The position numbers and the translations under genes are program-made. From Chara braunii (lineage: Eukaryota > Streptophyta > Charophyceae > Charales > Characeae), in the NCBI GenBank assembly GCA_003427395.1, contig BFEA01000238.1, positions 174,337 through 196,811 on the forward strand: DNA of 22,475 nucleotides, given 5' to 3'. Positions within the stretch are counted from its first letter, which is position 1, and each line of letters opens with the position of its first letter. Under the pieces are notes generated by a model. It had not been told where the DNA came from and did not search any database. It saw only the letters and a program-made list of their open reading frames with translations. This document shows, piece after piece, positions 1 to 9,396 of the stretch.

Positions 1-10
1 ACCGGCACCT

Positions 11-98
11 TCGATCGATGGGCGCCAACCAACCCACCCGAAACTTTAGTGGTTGCCTGTACCCTCGATCGAAGGCCGCCAACCAACCCACCCGAAAC
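11..98. repeat. Duplicated 34-bp motif
   Basis: Two near-identical 34-bp copies lie at 11-44 and 65-98, 54 bp apart in the same orientation. Both begin TCGATCGA and end in CCAACCCACCCGAAAC, differing at only a few positions near the first third. No protein or RNA function is evident. They may be the edge of a longer tandem array that starts left of the window. Confidence 0.8.
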
Positions 99-191
99 AT
101 TGGCAGGCTCGTTTCCAAGTATCATTCACACCTTTCCGCCCACCCCTCCGGGAAAAAACTGCCCCCGCCAAAAATGAAAATCGAAAAGCAG

Positions 192-398
192 CACTTCGAC
201 CACCGCCTACCAGACTCGAACCTCACACTACGGAACCAAAACAAAAAAAAACAAAAACATCACTTCGATCGCCGCCTGCCAAACTCGACCCCTCACACCA
301 CAAAACGAGAAAAAAAAAGCGAAAAACAGCACTTCGACCGCCGTCCACCGGACTCGACCTTCGCACTACGAAACGAAAAAAAAAAAAAACATCGTGAA
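192..398. repeat. Tandem repeat, three 69-bp units
   Basis: The marker CACTTCGA recurs at 192, 261 and 330, exactly 69 bp apart. Each unit has a GC-rich half (CACTTCGAYCRCCG, then a CTCGA stretch) and an A-rich half ending in runs of A. Because 69 is a multiple of three, every frame stays open and repeats a 23-residue peptide, which accounts for the open frames on both strands here. I see no recognisable domain, so I call it a minisatellite rather than a gene. Confidence 0.8.
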
Positions 399-543
399 CA
401 AAAAACTGTGTCGGGCCCGCACAGGAAAAAATCTCAGCGGGACGTGTCACGTGAGACCAGTTGTTGCGTTTCAGAGTACAGAGAAATTATCTTGGATTTT
501 TTTCTTAACTTCCCGTTGGTTATATTACCCCTAGAACTTATCC

Positions 544-785
544 TTAACCACCAGTACGTTTCCCAACCATTTTCCAGAAATGCGCCATGCATCCTGGCGC
601 GTCGAACAGGATGCATCGAGAAGCCGTTTCACCTGAAATCCATCCAGGCAAACCAGAAACCATGCGAGGCCCAATTTACCTCGATGGATTTCAGGCGAAA
701 CGCAGGATCCGGTGTGTCCGAGATGATGCGCCAATAGGCATGGCACGTTACTGCAAAATGGTTGGGAAACGTACTGGTAGTTCAA
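544..785. repeat. Long inverted repeat (foldback or MITE-like palindrome)
   Basis: The left arm (about 544-661) and the right arm (about 668-785, read on the other strand) align along almost their whole length with only a few central unpaired bases. The outer part includes an exact 23-bp match whose left copy begins at 552 (CCAGTACGTTTCCC). A second conserved block is CTGAAATCCATC near 631 and its complement near 681. Overall identity by eye is about three quarters. This is the shape of a foldback transposon or a MITE with very long terminal inverted repeats, or of a transcribed hairpin. Clear target-site duplications were not seen. Open frames on both strands here are by-products of the palindrome. 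Confidence 0.85.
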
Positions 786-795
786 CCCCCCTCTT

Positions 796-1440
796 CACCC
801 GTACCTACTCTTTCCGCTAAAATTACTGTGGGAATTTTCGTACATTCCTTTCATTGGTAATCTCACATGGGAAAATCCATCTTGCCCTTGCCCTCCCACT
901 GTCCACCCTGCACCCTCATCGCTCCGACCAATAGGCTTCAGATCCGAAGTTTGACTTGTCTTGCACCCAATGAGACCGGGTTGACATTCCCCGCTGCCTT
1001 TGTCCTTACACCCCTCCCCCACCCCTTCTACCCCATTATGTCCGAAACCACATCTTCCCTCCCCTCACCACGACTCCTTAACCAAGTTCGAGGGTATTCT
1101 ACTCAAGCAATTTCAATCTCGCTGGATGTTAGAGCAGGTATATGGCCACTTACACTAACTGATGTGAGCTCCTCATGCAGTCCCCCTCAAGAGCCACATC
1201 TGGACACTCTAGGAAACTCGTCGCTTCATCCCCCACCAGCTCATGATGGAACAAGGTCATGGAGGTTCGCTTCATTTAAAACTTGGCCCCCACCAGAGCT
1301 CCACCGAGGGACAATGTTCCTTTGCCGAGTCTTTTCATGCGCTCGAGACCACGACAATCTCCAACACCAGATTTTCACCTTCCCTCAGGCCTCGTCTTTC
1401 AGTTGATCCTCGTGCTCTTCTCGTTATGGGTGTCACGATG
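796..1440. other. No recognisable gene; pyrimidine-rich stretch
   Basis: Between the palindrome and the hairpin at 1441 there is CT-rich sequence, especially 870-1080. The longest open frame (867-1406, plus strand) has composition-driven Ser/Pro-rich translation, no family resemblance and no sign of coding selection. I support no gene here. Confidence 0.5.
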
Positions 1441-1475
1441 TCGGGACAGAAACCCGAGTGAGGGTTTCTGCCCGA
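1441..1475. other. 14-bp stem hairpin followed by a T run
   Basis: TCGGG (1441-1445) and CAGAAACCC (1447-1455), separated by one bulged A, pair perfectly with GGGTTTCTG (1462-1470) and CCCGA (1471-1475) around a six-base loop. The stem is followed by GTTTTTC. It looks like a transcript-end or attenuator structure, but the genome appears eukaryotic, so its role is unknown. Confidence 0.6.
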
Positions 1476-1599
1476 GTTTTTCAAGGTCAGACGTTATCCG
1501 ACTCTTTTCGTTGGATTTGAGGAACATGATGAGATTGACATTGCCAAAGTTTATTCAAGCCAACCCTATGACTGAGAGATTTAAACTTTTTTTTTTAAC

Positions 1600-2413
1600 C
1601 TGAAGTCGTTGACGTCCGATTGAAACAGCGGGAGTCGGCAGTACGAACTGTCATCCGCGTTTCCTGACATGGCCACAGGGGCACTCGATCATAAGGATGT
1701 TGAAGCTAGACTTACTCTTCCTAAAGGGTGGCGCGCAACCGTAGGCCGCACGATTAAGGGCCTTAAGTTTTTGACGCCTCGCGTTAATGGGGGGAACTGT
1801 CATAGCATACCCCTCTACTGGCCGTTTTAGGAGTCACTGACATATGGGGAACTGACGTCAGAAGAAGCCCAATTCGCGTACTCACTAGTATTGGATGAAG
1901 TGCGAGTAGAGGAAGTTGAGATGGGTTGATAGGAAAGTAGCGACTAAAGTAATGCTTTGAAGATTTTTATGTTGAAGATGGGTACTTCATCACTCATGGG
2001 GTGGAAAGAGCCATTGTTGCTCAGGAGGACAAAGCAACCAACAAAATTTGGAAGCAGACCCCCGTTGTCGGCGGGGTAACCAGTGCATCGGTTGTCTAAA
2101 TCGGTCGCTGACTTGTATAGTGGTAGCTGGATTACTTGCAGATGGCATTCACACCAAAGTTAGAGTGAAAGCGTAGTAATCACTGGAGCAATAGCATCTT
2201 AACTTTGCTTGGAAGTTGGGATGTCAACACTTCCTTGCTAGCAGTCAGTGTGGTATGGAATGAAAAAACTTGGCAACGCGCCTCATCAAGTTGAAACGTC
2301 GTGTAAGCCTAGCCATTTGGCAGGGAGAGTGAAGATATTTCGGTCAGACGTCATTTGAGCGTCGCTATGCATTTAAATCATGCTTTTATCCTTTTGCTGA
2401 TAAGTGATACTTG
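1600..2413. other. No gene seen
   Basis: This stretch has stops in all frames and no domain-like translation. A short C/G hairpin occurs near 2059-2076. Nothing else is supported. Confidence 0.5.
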
Positions 2414-2545
2414 AAGTCGAGTCAACTCATGTTGGCTCGTCGTTGGATGACAAGTCAAGTCAACATTTGTCGATTTGATCCTAACGAGTGGTATGCATGA
2501 TTGTATCGATTTCAGAAGATAAGTCAACTTACGTTGACCCGAGTC
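2414..2545. promoter_or_regulatory. Cluster of GTCAA/TTGAC motifs (W-box-like)
   Basis: GTCAAC or its complement appears repeatedly in about 130 bp, including GTCAACTCATGTTGGC (from about 2420), AAGTCAAGTCAACA (near 2453) and GTCAACTTACGTTGACC (from about 2524). The last is a perfect 6-bp inverted pair around four bases. TTGACC/TTGACT is the core of plant W boxes bound by WRKY factors. The cluster lies about 100 bp upstream of an LTR-like module and could be its U3 enhancer; that is inference from motif content only. Confidence 0.25.
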
Positions 2546-2642
2546 TTCTTTTGAGAGTGTTTTGTCAAATTAACTCCTGATTGTCTTTGAAAGAAGGGAT
2601 TAGGATCGCTTGAAGTTTTTTCTTACGCTTAGGTTATCACAT

Positions 2643-2925
2643 CCTAGTCGATCGACGTCGATCCGATTCCTGGGAGATCAGCGCCCCAAGGACGGACGAC
2701 GTTCGGGTCCACTTTGGCGTTCAACCATGCATACCTATGCTACAGCGAACGAGCAAACGCCCTCGGCCGACCTACCTCTGCAATTGCATTATGAAAACCT
2801 TCGCATGTGGGTCGGTAACTTGATGGGGATATGCCCTTAAGGGTGGTGAGAAACCCTTAGGGAGGGTAAGTTGTGCCTCGCGAGAACCTATCCTGTCGTA
2901 GGGGATCGCGGGATGTACAGTTGGC
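2643..2925 (+). repeat. LTR-like module, copy A
   Basis: Aligned by eye, this module and 10259-10553 share an ordered set of blocks: CCTAGTCGAYCGACG, a CCCCAAG block, CCTATGCTACAGCGAACGAG, AAACGCCCTCGGC, ACCTCTGC, a GGGGATAYGCCC block, GTAAGTTGTGCCTCGCG, CCTATCCTGTC, and a final TGGCG. The other copy lies within the LTR that ends just before the primer-binding site at 10685, so this copy is best read as part of a diverged LTR of a related family. Identity is roughly two thirds. No coding potential is seen. Confidence 0.6.
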
Positions 2926-3175
2926 GCTGTCGGCGCGAATACCCTTACAAGGGTATCCGCCCTGGGTTTTGCAAGTGACAAGAAGGCTTGGTTAACTTGG
3001 ATTCTTGAGTGCCTACGTGGAAAACGCGGGGGTCACCCGCACGCAGGCTAAGGGTTGTCCGAGTAGGAAGGGTGAGTGGGTGCGCATGTGATTTTTGCCA
3101 TTCCAATTAATCGAGACGTCGGGCATAATTATCCGGCCCAATCTTTGTATGTCGATTAGACTAAGGATTAAGAGG
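2926..3175 (+). repeat. 250-bp repeat, left copy
   Basis: This sequence recurs in the same orientation at 21845-22110 with only scattered substitutions and one indel of about 16 bp. It contains small hairpins: ATACCCTT/AAGGGTAT at 2939-2956, and GCGGG/CCCGC near 3028-3042 whose pairing partly survives changes in the other copy. The homology starts sharply at GCTGTCGGCG and stops sharply after ATTAAGAGG. It abuts the LTR-like module, so it may be LTR or adjacent 5' untranslated sequence of one retrotransposon family. Confidence 0.85.
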
Positions 3176-3496
3176 CTTTGATTTTCGTTCACCGCGTTCG
3201 GCCGGCAGTAGAATCAGCATGTGGAATGGCGTAAGTAGCGGCCATGACACAACCTTCGTGAGACAGCATGGGTACTCGGCAGGCCATGCGCGTGGTTATA
3301 GGCGGAGAAGAGGCCCGGGCTGTTTTTCCCAGCCTATAGCAGAAGGCCGTACCGCCTTATATCGGATCCGGCGCGCATAGGTCCCAGGCTTAGGCTTAGC
3401 CCTATAGGTTACGGTGTCGGGTTACTGCTAAGGAGGTTCGGGGATCGAGGCCAACGGGCATCAGCACAGCAGCAGCGGGCTGGCGTGGAGGAGACC
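3176..3496. other. No gene seen
   Basis: GC-rich, with stops in all frames. A 7-bp pair, TATAGGC near 3297 with GCCTATA near 3334, spans about 30 bases. No domain-like translation is present. Confidence 0.5.
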
Positions 3497-3605
3497 GAGG
3501 GGTTAAGGTCCCGGCTGGGCTAACCCCCTCTGGTTTTATTGATGGGCACGACCTGTAGGGCTGCCCGTTAGTTTTTCCGTTATTTTTATTATTTTTATTC
3601 CTTCT
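3497..3605 (+). terminator. Two adjacent hairpins followed by a T-rich tract
   Basis: GAGGGGTTA (3497-3505) pairs with TAACCCCCTC (3521-3530). A second stem, GATGGGCA with TGCCCGTT, spans about 3541-3571. A T-rich stretch follows (GTTTTTCCG, then TTATTTTTATTATTTTTATTCC). The arrangement suggests a transcript end or polyadenylation region of a retroelement. The words before the T tract (CTCTGGTTTT) also occur near 9700. Function is inferred from shape only. Confidence 0.3.
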
Positions 3606-3909
3606 AAATCTTCTTCTTATTTTTGTTTACTCGCATCCCGTTCTGGGACGCGATATCGGGCCGAATGCTAGGTCACGTGGGGTATGTTATATTCGCGGGG
3701 TTGCCCGAAGTGCCATTACAAACTGTTTTCGCGGCTGCACCGAAGCCGCGCCCCGCTTTGCCTTGAGACGCGGTGTCGTGGGTGGGACGCGGGGCCGGCG
3801 TTACTTCTAGGGCCTACAGGCCCGGCTCAGCGGTACAGCCGTGAACTGTTGGAATACAGGTCTGAGCTCGAGCCCAACTGGTTTTGCTTTGGGCCCGATC
3901 AGGCGCCGG

Positions 3910-4660
3910 CAGCACCGTGAGGTGCCCGCCACTAGGAAGAGTCCTTCGGGACATCTGTCGAAGCAGGAACGAAACTTAGAAAATTCACATGGGCCCTACG
4001 AAAGGATGACGTATGAAGAGTCCGGGAGTGAACCGGGACGTGAGTCAGGTTATGTTCGCGCCCAGAAAGTAAGAAAAGAAGGCCGAATGGCGTTTGGAGG
4101 CGCTGGGAGATCCCTGCCACGATGGAGGCTTTTTGGGGCGTCTGTAAAATCGGATCGAGGGATCCGTATGATCAGAGTGCAAGGGCAATGTGCACAAGGC
4201 CGAGAATGGACCCGGTCGCAGGCCGGGCCGGATACGTGCTAAAAGGAGGCTGCGTGGGTCGTGTGGCCTCAGGTATCCGTGTGAGGAATTAACCCGGCCT
4301 GGTCCTATGGGGCAACCGTCGAAATCGGAATGATGCTGAGAAGATTCGCGTGGCCACGGTGCAAGGGTCATTTCCGGAAGTCCGGGGGTGAACCCGGACG
4401 GGAATCAGGGAAGGCGCGTGCGAAAGGAAAGGTAAGAAAAAGGGCCGAGGGGCGCTATCGCGGATAAGTCCTCCAGTGGCATCCGTTAGATTCGGGATGA
4501 TACGGAGAAGATCTGCACAGCGCAAGCATGGAACGGTCAGACGGTCTTGGGTAGCACCGTGGGGCGTCGCCCCGATCGAAGTGCTTCGGGACATCTGTTG
4601 AAACTGGAACGATGCAGAGAAGATTAGCGCGGTCCCTGCGCAAGGCCGACACGATTAAAT
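3910..4660 (+). repeat. Degenerate repeat array, about five copies
   Basis: A core resembling TCGAAAYCGGAACGATGCAG, then AGAAGATT and a GTGCAAGG-type end, recurs in degenerate form near 3955, 4140, 4315, 4488 and 4600. The first and last copies share a longer lead-in, from AGCACCGTG through CTTCGGGACATCTGT (3910 on and 4551 on). Copies one and three also share a trailing segment with a GTCCGGG..CCCGGAC hairpin, perfect at 4380-4399, and a GTAAGAAAA block. Period is roughly 170-190 bp except the last. No protein is encoded in a consistent frame. Confidence 0.6.
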
Positions 4661-6600
4661 CGCGAACGACCTCCTCGTTTGCTTGCTGCTGTTTTGGCCT
4701 TTCCCGGCCTGGCTTCCGCGGTATCCAGGCTACAGAGCACGAATCGGGTTGACTTCAACATAGGGAAGGAGACGAGAGAGATGGCGGGGAGCTGAGTTGG
4801 GCGCGGTAGAGGGGAAGGAACTTGCTCGACCCTTAGCCGTTTTGAGTGAGGTGAAGGGCGATTTCATGGTTTTTTGCCCCGGGCGAGTGGCGTGGCAGTA
4901 TTAGATTTGGCCTAAGTAGTGTAGAATGAGAGTTAGTAGAGAAAAGAGAGGGTGTTCAGGCTATGGTGAGAGGTCGATGGCGGGAGGAAAAGGGGAATAA
5001 CTCACCGAATTCGTGACGAGAACGGGTGAGTGGAGAGTGTGAATAGGGGTTTTGGGGAGGGCGGAACCGAGTATGGCATTAGCCTGGCCAGAGGCTTAGT
5101 AAGGAGGGAAGAGAGAAGAGTATGGGGTGCGCGGGGGCAGCGTGGCGGCGGACACGGCGAGGGCGGAAAGCATGATGTTCACTCGAATCGAGTGTTACGA
5201 GGTAGTGGCTGGTGGTTTTCGAGTGCTCCGGAGCGAATGGCAGGGTCAGATTCGAGGACCAACGACTCGTTTTGGCGGAAGAAGGTGTAGGGATAGCGCG
5301 GCACATAGGGGGATGAGCAAACAGGGCAATGAGGCACGAGTATCGGACCAGGTTCCGCCGGTAGATTCATTCGAAATTGCTCATCTGTCGATGGGAGTAT
5401 CGTGAGGCCAGCCGCCAAGGCAGCAACGAGAGAGGGGGGCATGTCGTTATTTGTCGCTATTTTGCTCTCAAGCGTTGCTCGTTGTCCTCACCGTTGCCGA
5501 CCGGTGCTGTTCGTCGTAGTGGTCGGGACCCCTCGCGCCGGCGTACCTGGCCGTGATCTGGAGGCAGGTTCATGCCGGTGTTGCATCCTCGATGAGTAGC
5601 GGAAACGGGTGGATGGGTCGGGTCGTACTGAAGCACTGTCCAGGAATACCGGGAAGCGCTGAGTGAGGCTGCGCGGTACCTAGTTGAAGACAAGCATAGC
5701 AGTCGGCGTAGAGCAATAGGGGAGGGGTCTCTTTTTGGTTTCCAAGCGGACGGTCAGAGGCAAGCAAGGCACTGAGTATAGCGGTTGCACGGCATGGTGA
5801 CAGGGGAGTGCACGTAGGCCAGCAGGGAAGCGGCAGGTGAGCGCTCGCACATCAGCGGAGGAGAGGAGGGCAGCAAAGAAGGGGCCTATGTTGGGCTGTA
5901 GCGGGAGCAGGTGCTTCGCGAGAGGGGTGCAGGCAAGAGTAGCCGCGACCAGCTGAGTGAGCAAGCTGCAGCTTGCGGTGGTTGGAGGACTGAGACAGCT
6001 GGGAGGCAGCATCGCTGTGTTTTTACCCACCGTTATCCCCCCCCTGCTGAAGCACTGCTGCTGGTGTCGGACCGTACTACAAGTGGCTACTACGAGGAAG
6101 GAAAACCAGGCTGTTAAGTCACATCATTCCTTACTGCTCTTTCTGCTGCGGGCCCCACGGGCTTCGTCGACTATTGTGTCGCTGGACACGCCGGGTCCGC
6201 TGCAGGAAGAGGGTGCTGCTGCAGCTTGGAAGAGTGGCTGTGGAGGGGAGTATTATTGCGATTTGGGAGTTCGGCAGGAGAGATGGGATTAGCAGTTTGA
6301 CTTTGGGTTGACCAAGTTGCTGCAGTCATTTGGCCGCCATTGTGGGGCCCTCAGGTGCTGAAGATCTGAAGGCCCTCTCCCGCGAGTCTGAGCGCACCAC
6401 TCTTGGATCTGAGAGACTAAATGATTCTCTTTCTGTCGCTCTTATTCTAAGTCTTGTCTGTGGTCCTGAGAGGAAGGCGATAAGCGGGGTAGCAACCCGT
6501 GATCCGTGTGAAGGCCTTTGTGGGAGGTTCGCCCCACCGATTGTGGGAGCTCTGCCGGGACTCAGGAGGAGTCCTGGAGGCAGGGAACTGAGTGGTAATT
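4661..6600. other. Long stretch without a recognisable gene
   Basis: About 1.9 kb, purine-rich on the plus strand between 4740 and 5200. Open frames on both strands are all under 120 codons, unordered, and give composition-driven translations with no recognised domain. No repeat as strong as those elsewhere in the window was seen. It could be noncoding transcript, intron or decayed transposon. Confidence 0.5.
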
Positions 6601-6613
6601 ACCTGACTCCGTC

Positions 6614-6619
6614 TATAAA
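6614..6619 (+). promoter_or_regulatory. Possible TATA box
   Basis: TATAAA lies in GTCTATAAACC about 245 bp upstream of the first hairpin of the array at 6860-7800. It is a plausible promoter for that array, but a single six-base match in AT-rich sequence is weak evidence. Confidence 0.15.
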
Positions 6620-6859
6620 CCTAATTATAACCCCTATTTGTATCCCCTTCTATGGTTGATTGAGCGCATGGTGTGAACCCTGTATTGGATTTTGGTTTGA
6701 CTTTCAGGACTTTAATTCAGACTAAGTAAAGGAATGCGTGTGCAAGGTGAGCTTCATATTTGTTGGTTGCTTGAAAGCAGATTGTGAATGAAAGAGGGTT
6801 GCATCTGGGGGAAGGCTAGGAGGAAGGCAGTATTGTGTGCAGATTGATTGGGTCGTTAA

Positions 6860-7800
6860 GGCTGGGAGGTCCCCATAAGTTTGGGGAAGCCCAACACTTT
6901 GTTTATTTTGGTTTGCATGGAGCAATCAGGCCGCTCTATAAGTTTAGGTAGCCTGAATGCTCTGGAGGCTGGGAAGTCCCCATAAGTTTGGGGAGACCCG
7001 GTGCTGTGAATTGCATGGAGGGTCATGACGCTCTATAAGTTTAGGTGACCTGACCGCTCTGACTGTGAGGGCTTGATTCTGGATGGTTTTCAGGAGTCCA
7101 GGGCGCTCTATAAGTTTAGGCACCTTGGGTCGCCTTATTTGCTTGGGGTTTCTTTCAGTTCTTTTTGTTCTGAACGATGAGGTCTTAACCGCTCTATAAG
7201 TTTAGGTGGTTCAACTCTTTTCCTGTTTTATTTTGAGGGAGTAATTCTGGCAGGAGGCAGACTGCTCTATAAGTTTAGGTGGCCTAGCCTACTGCCTCGC
7301 ACATACTGGATCAGAGAGGAACGAACCTAACAGAGAATCAGACCGCTCTATAAGTTTAGGTAGTATGACCCAATGCCTCGCACATATTGGAACCCAATAG
7401 TTATAAATTGGCTATATTATATTACTATGTTATTAAGAACAGGCTAGTCAGGCCGCTCTATAAGTTTAGGTAGCCTGGCTATAGCTTATCACAATTGAAG
7501 AGAGTATAATTAAGAGATATAACTGAGGGTAAACCTAGGCAGGCTGAGCAGTGTTCTAAGTTGAGCGGCTCAGCCTCACGCCCACTTTGAAGATTAAGTT
7601 CGGATATATATATATAACTTGGCTATTTAAACGGTTCAGGGCGACTAGGGTGGTCTAGTCATATGCCGAAGGAAGAGAAAAGTTGTTGTGCTCTGCGTTT
7701 TGTGTATATTTGGCTAAGTCAGATGCGCTCTATACATTTAGGTGATCTGACTATAGGCCTGGCTAAGTTGGGCACGCTCTGTAAGTTCATGTGGCCTGAC
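6860..7800 (+). ncRNA. Array of about twelve stem-loops with a constant loop and covarying arms
   Basis: A core CGCTCTATAAGTTTAGGT occurs at 6932, 7029, 7104, 7190, 7263, 7344 and 7454, with variants at 7726 (ATACATTT) and 7774. A CCCCATAAGTTTGGGG form occurs at 6871 and 6980, and a diverged form near 7550. Each is enclosed by arms that differ between copies but pair with each other: TCAGGC/GCCTGA (6926/6951), GAGGCAG/CTGCCTC (7254/7292), AGTCAGGC/GCCTGGCT (7446/7473), AGGCTGAGC/GCTCAGCCT (7541/7568), AGTCAGAT/ATCTGACT (7717/7745). G-T wobbles occur. Copies at 7263 and 7344 also share a trailing GCCTCGCACATAYTGGA. Conserved pairing without conserved arm sequence indicates selection for fold, probably as RNA. 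I know no named family with this motif. Strand is taken from the wobble pattern and is uncertain. Confidence 0.7.
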
Positions 7801-8093
7801 CTATGCCTTATGTAAGTTGGGTATAAGGGGGTAACTCACAGAGGAAGCATGAACTATTGTTTACTAAGGATTTGGGGTGGCGATAGTACTTACTTTTGTG
7901 GTTTGGCCTACATGTGGCTGAGTGAGGCTACTACTTGGTCTGAGTTTCAGGTTGACACGTAGTTGATTTAGAGGCTCGTCACGTGCTAGAGCGATAGGAG
8001 TTGGTTCAATTCCTGCATTTTTCGAGCTGAGTTTTCTTTACTTAGAGCAATTCTCGCATTTTTTTAGACCCTTTGTTATACTTCGGCTGGTAT

Positions 8094-8502
8094 AAATTTT
8101 GGTAAGCCAGTTACCCTATGGGAAGCGCTGCCGAAATTTCTGCAAATCCAAAGAGTTAGTCAAATTTCTGACTTTTCAAAGTTCAGCCGGTCTAAGATTC
8201 ATATATGACTTAGTAAAAATCTGGGAAGTCTCCGTTTCTAAAGGGAGTGCTGCCCAAATTTTTACTAATTCAGGGAGTTAGACAAGATTGGGCTTTAAGA
8301 AGTCTAAGACTATCTCTGTGTTCATATTCAGGCTGATATAAATTCTGAAAAGGCACTTTCGCTATGGGAAGCGCTGCCGAAATTATCTCAGTTTAAAGGA
8401 GATAGGTTATATTTTGACATGTGACGATTTTGGCAATCCACCCTGTATAGGGAAAACTCTGCCAAGGTCTACCTTTGCTTTGGGCACTGCTCAAGGGTAG
8501 AC
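8094..8502 (+). ncRNA. Second group of stem-loops (five)
   Basis: Consecutive hairpins: AAATTTTGG/CCGAAATTT (8094-8102/8131-8139); TAGTAAAAATCTGGG/CCCAAATTTTTACTA (8211-8225/8253-8267, one mismatch); a weaker GATATAAATT/AAATTATC pair with inner GGC/GCC (8335-8389); ATTTTGGCA/TGCCAAGGT (8427-8435/8460-8468); GTCTACCTTTG/CAAGGGTAGAC (8467-8477/8492-8502). The last two overlap by two bases, so they may compete. The first and third share CTATGGGAAGCGCTGCCGAAATT inside, the second a degenerate AAAGGGAGTGCTGCCC, so the units descend from one ancestor. Arms differ while pairing is retained. No protein is apparent. Confidence 0.6.
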
Positions 8503-8679
8503 TTAGGCTTAGTTAGTTAGGCAGACTTTTGGAGTAAGATCGTGATTATCCTCCAAGGACTTATAGATTTAGGTTAGGGATTGGTCTGCCATGTGTTACA
8601 GGTCCTCTTGATCACTTGATTCAGGATCTGGACTAGACTCAGCTCAATCCTACGAGGATCACCTTTTGTTATCACTGAT

Positions 8680-9396
8680 AACAGGTCGGTTGCCGATTCG
8701 TCGGCCTACGACTCAATTCCAGCTCACTCTCCATACTCAACCTAAAAGGCTTTAGCCCTGGTGATCTTTGTTGTTTTGTTAAGGTTTCACTCAGACTTTT
8801 ATTGAATTGCCATTTGACAAAGGTACTGAGTATTTAATTATGGTTGGTTGGACCGGAGATTGGGGCTTGCATGGCTAAAGCAAGGGGTATAAGTGTCGGG
8901 AATGGTTGGGGTTGACTCCGTGTAGTGGGTGGACTATTGTTTGACTCTTTGATGTGATCGCAGGTATGTGCTGTGGCTTAGATTCTGGATTTGATTGCCT
9001 GCGACCACATATATACGTATGGTTGTGAGGAACCCCACTGAGATTGTGAGAAGTGATCGTCACATTCTTACCCCCTTTATACATGTATACGAGTACTCAC
9101 CCATGACGAGTGTTCGCGTGGCCTAAGGGGCCCCGTACTAAAGGCGTACCCAGAGGATAGGACTGAGTGACGCAAGGAAGGCTCTTCCTTTCATTTGGTT
9201 GCTTCCTTGGGGTTTCTTGGTCGGACGTTGGTCCTGGGCCGGGGTTCAAGGTCCTTGTTCAGGACATCCCAAGCCCTAGACTCTACAGGGAAGGGACCTC
9301 CCCTCGCGCAGAGCCTATTCACTCTGCCCGTCGAGACACCCAACCCTGAGGGCGGAAGTGTCGCGAGGGCCGAACGACATGTCCGTCAGCCATTCA
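8680..9396. other. No gene seen; scattered hairpins
   Basis: Stems include GTTATC/GATAAC near 8678-8692 and ATGTGATCGCAGG with CCTGCGACCACAT (8952-8964/8998-9010, one mismatch). Stops occur in all frames and no domain-like translation is present. The segment may be upstream LTR sequence of the retrotransposon or flanking DNA; its boundary could not be set without the partner LTR. Confidence 0.4.

Noticed and set aside
18-737. 239-codon open frame as a gene
   Set aside because: It is a by-product of the 69-bp tandem units and the long palindrome; the opposite strand is open over the same region for the same reason.
867-1406. 179-codon plus-strand open frame as a gene
   Set aside because: Pyrimidine-rich composition explains the open frame; no domain, no homologue recognised, and no repeat of conserved codon pattern.
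2920-2940. TGGCGCTGTCGGCG at 2922 as a primer-binding site of copy A
   Set aside because: It resembles the tRNA-Asp site but lacks several bases, and the homologous position of the other LTR copy (near 10547) is inside the LTR, 138 bp before the clear primer site.
6932-7471. The repeated 18-bp core as a CRISPR-like array
   Set aside because: Spacing is irregular, the flanks of each copy pair with each other rather than being unique spacers, and the context is eukaryotic retroelement DNA.
8668-8700. Other short perfect stems (for example GTTATC/GATAAC) as separate elements
   Set aside because: Short stems of 6-7 bp are common throughout the noncoding parts of this window; without a shared core or covariation they are not distinguishable from background.
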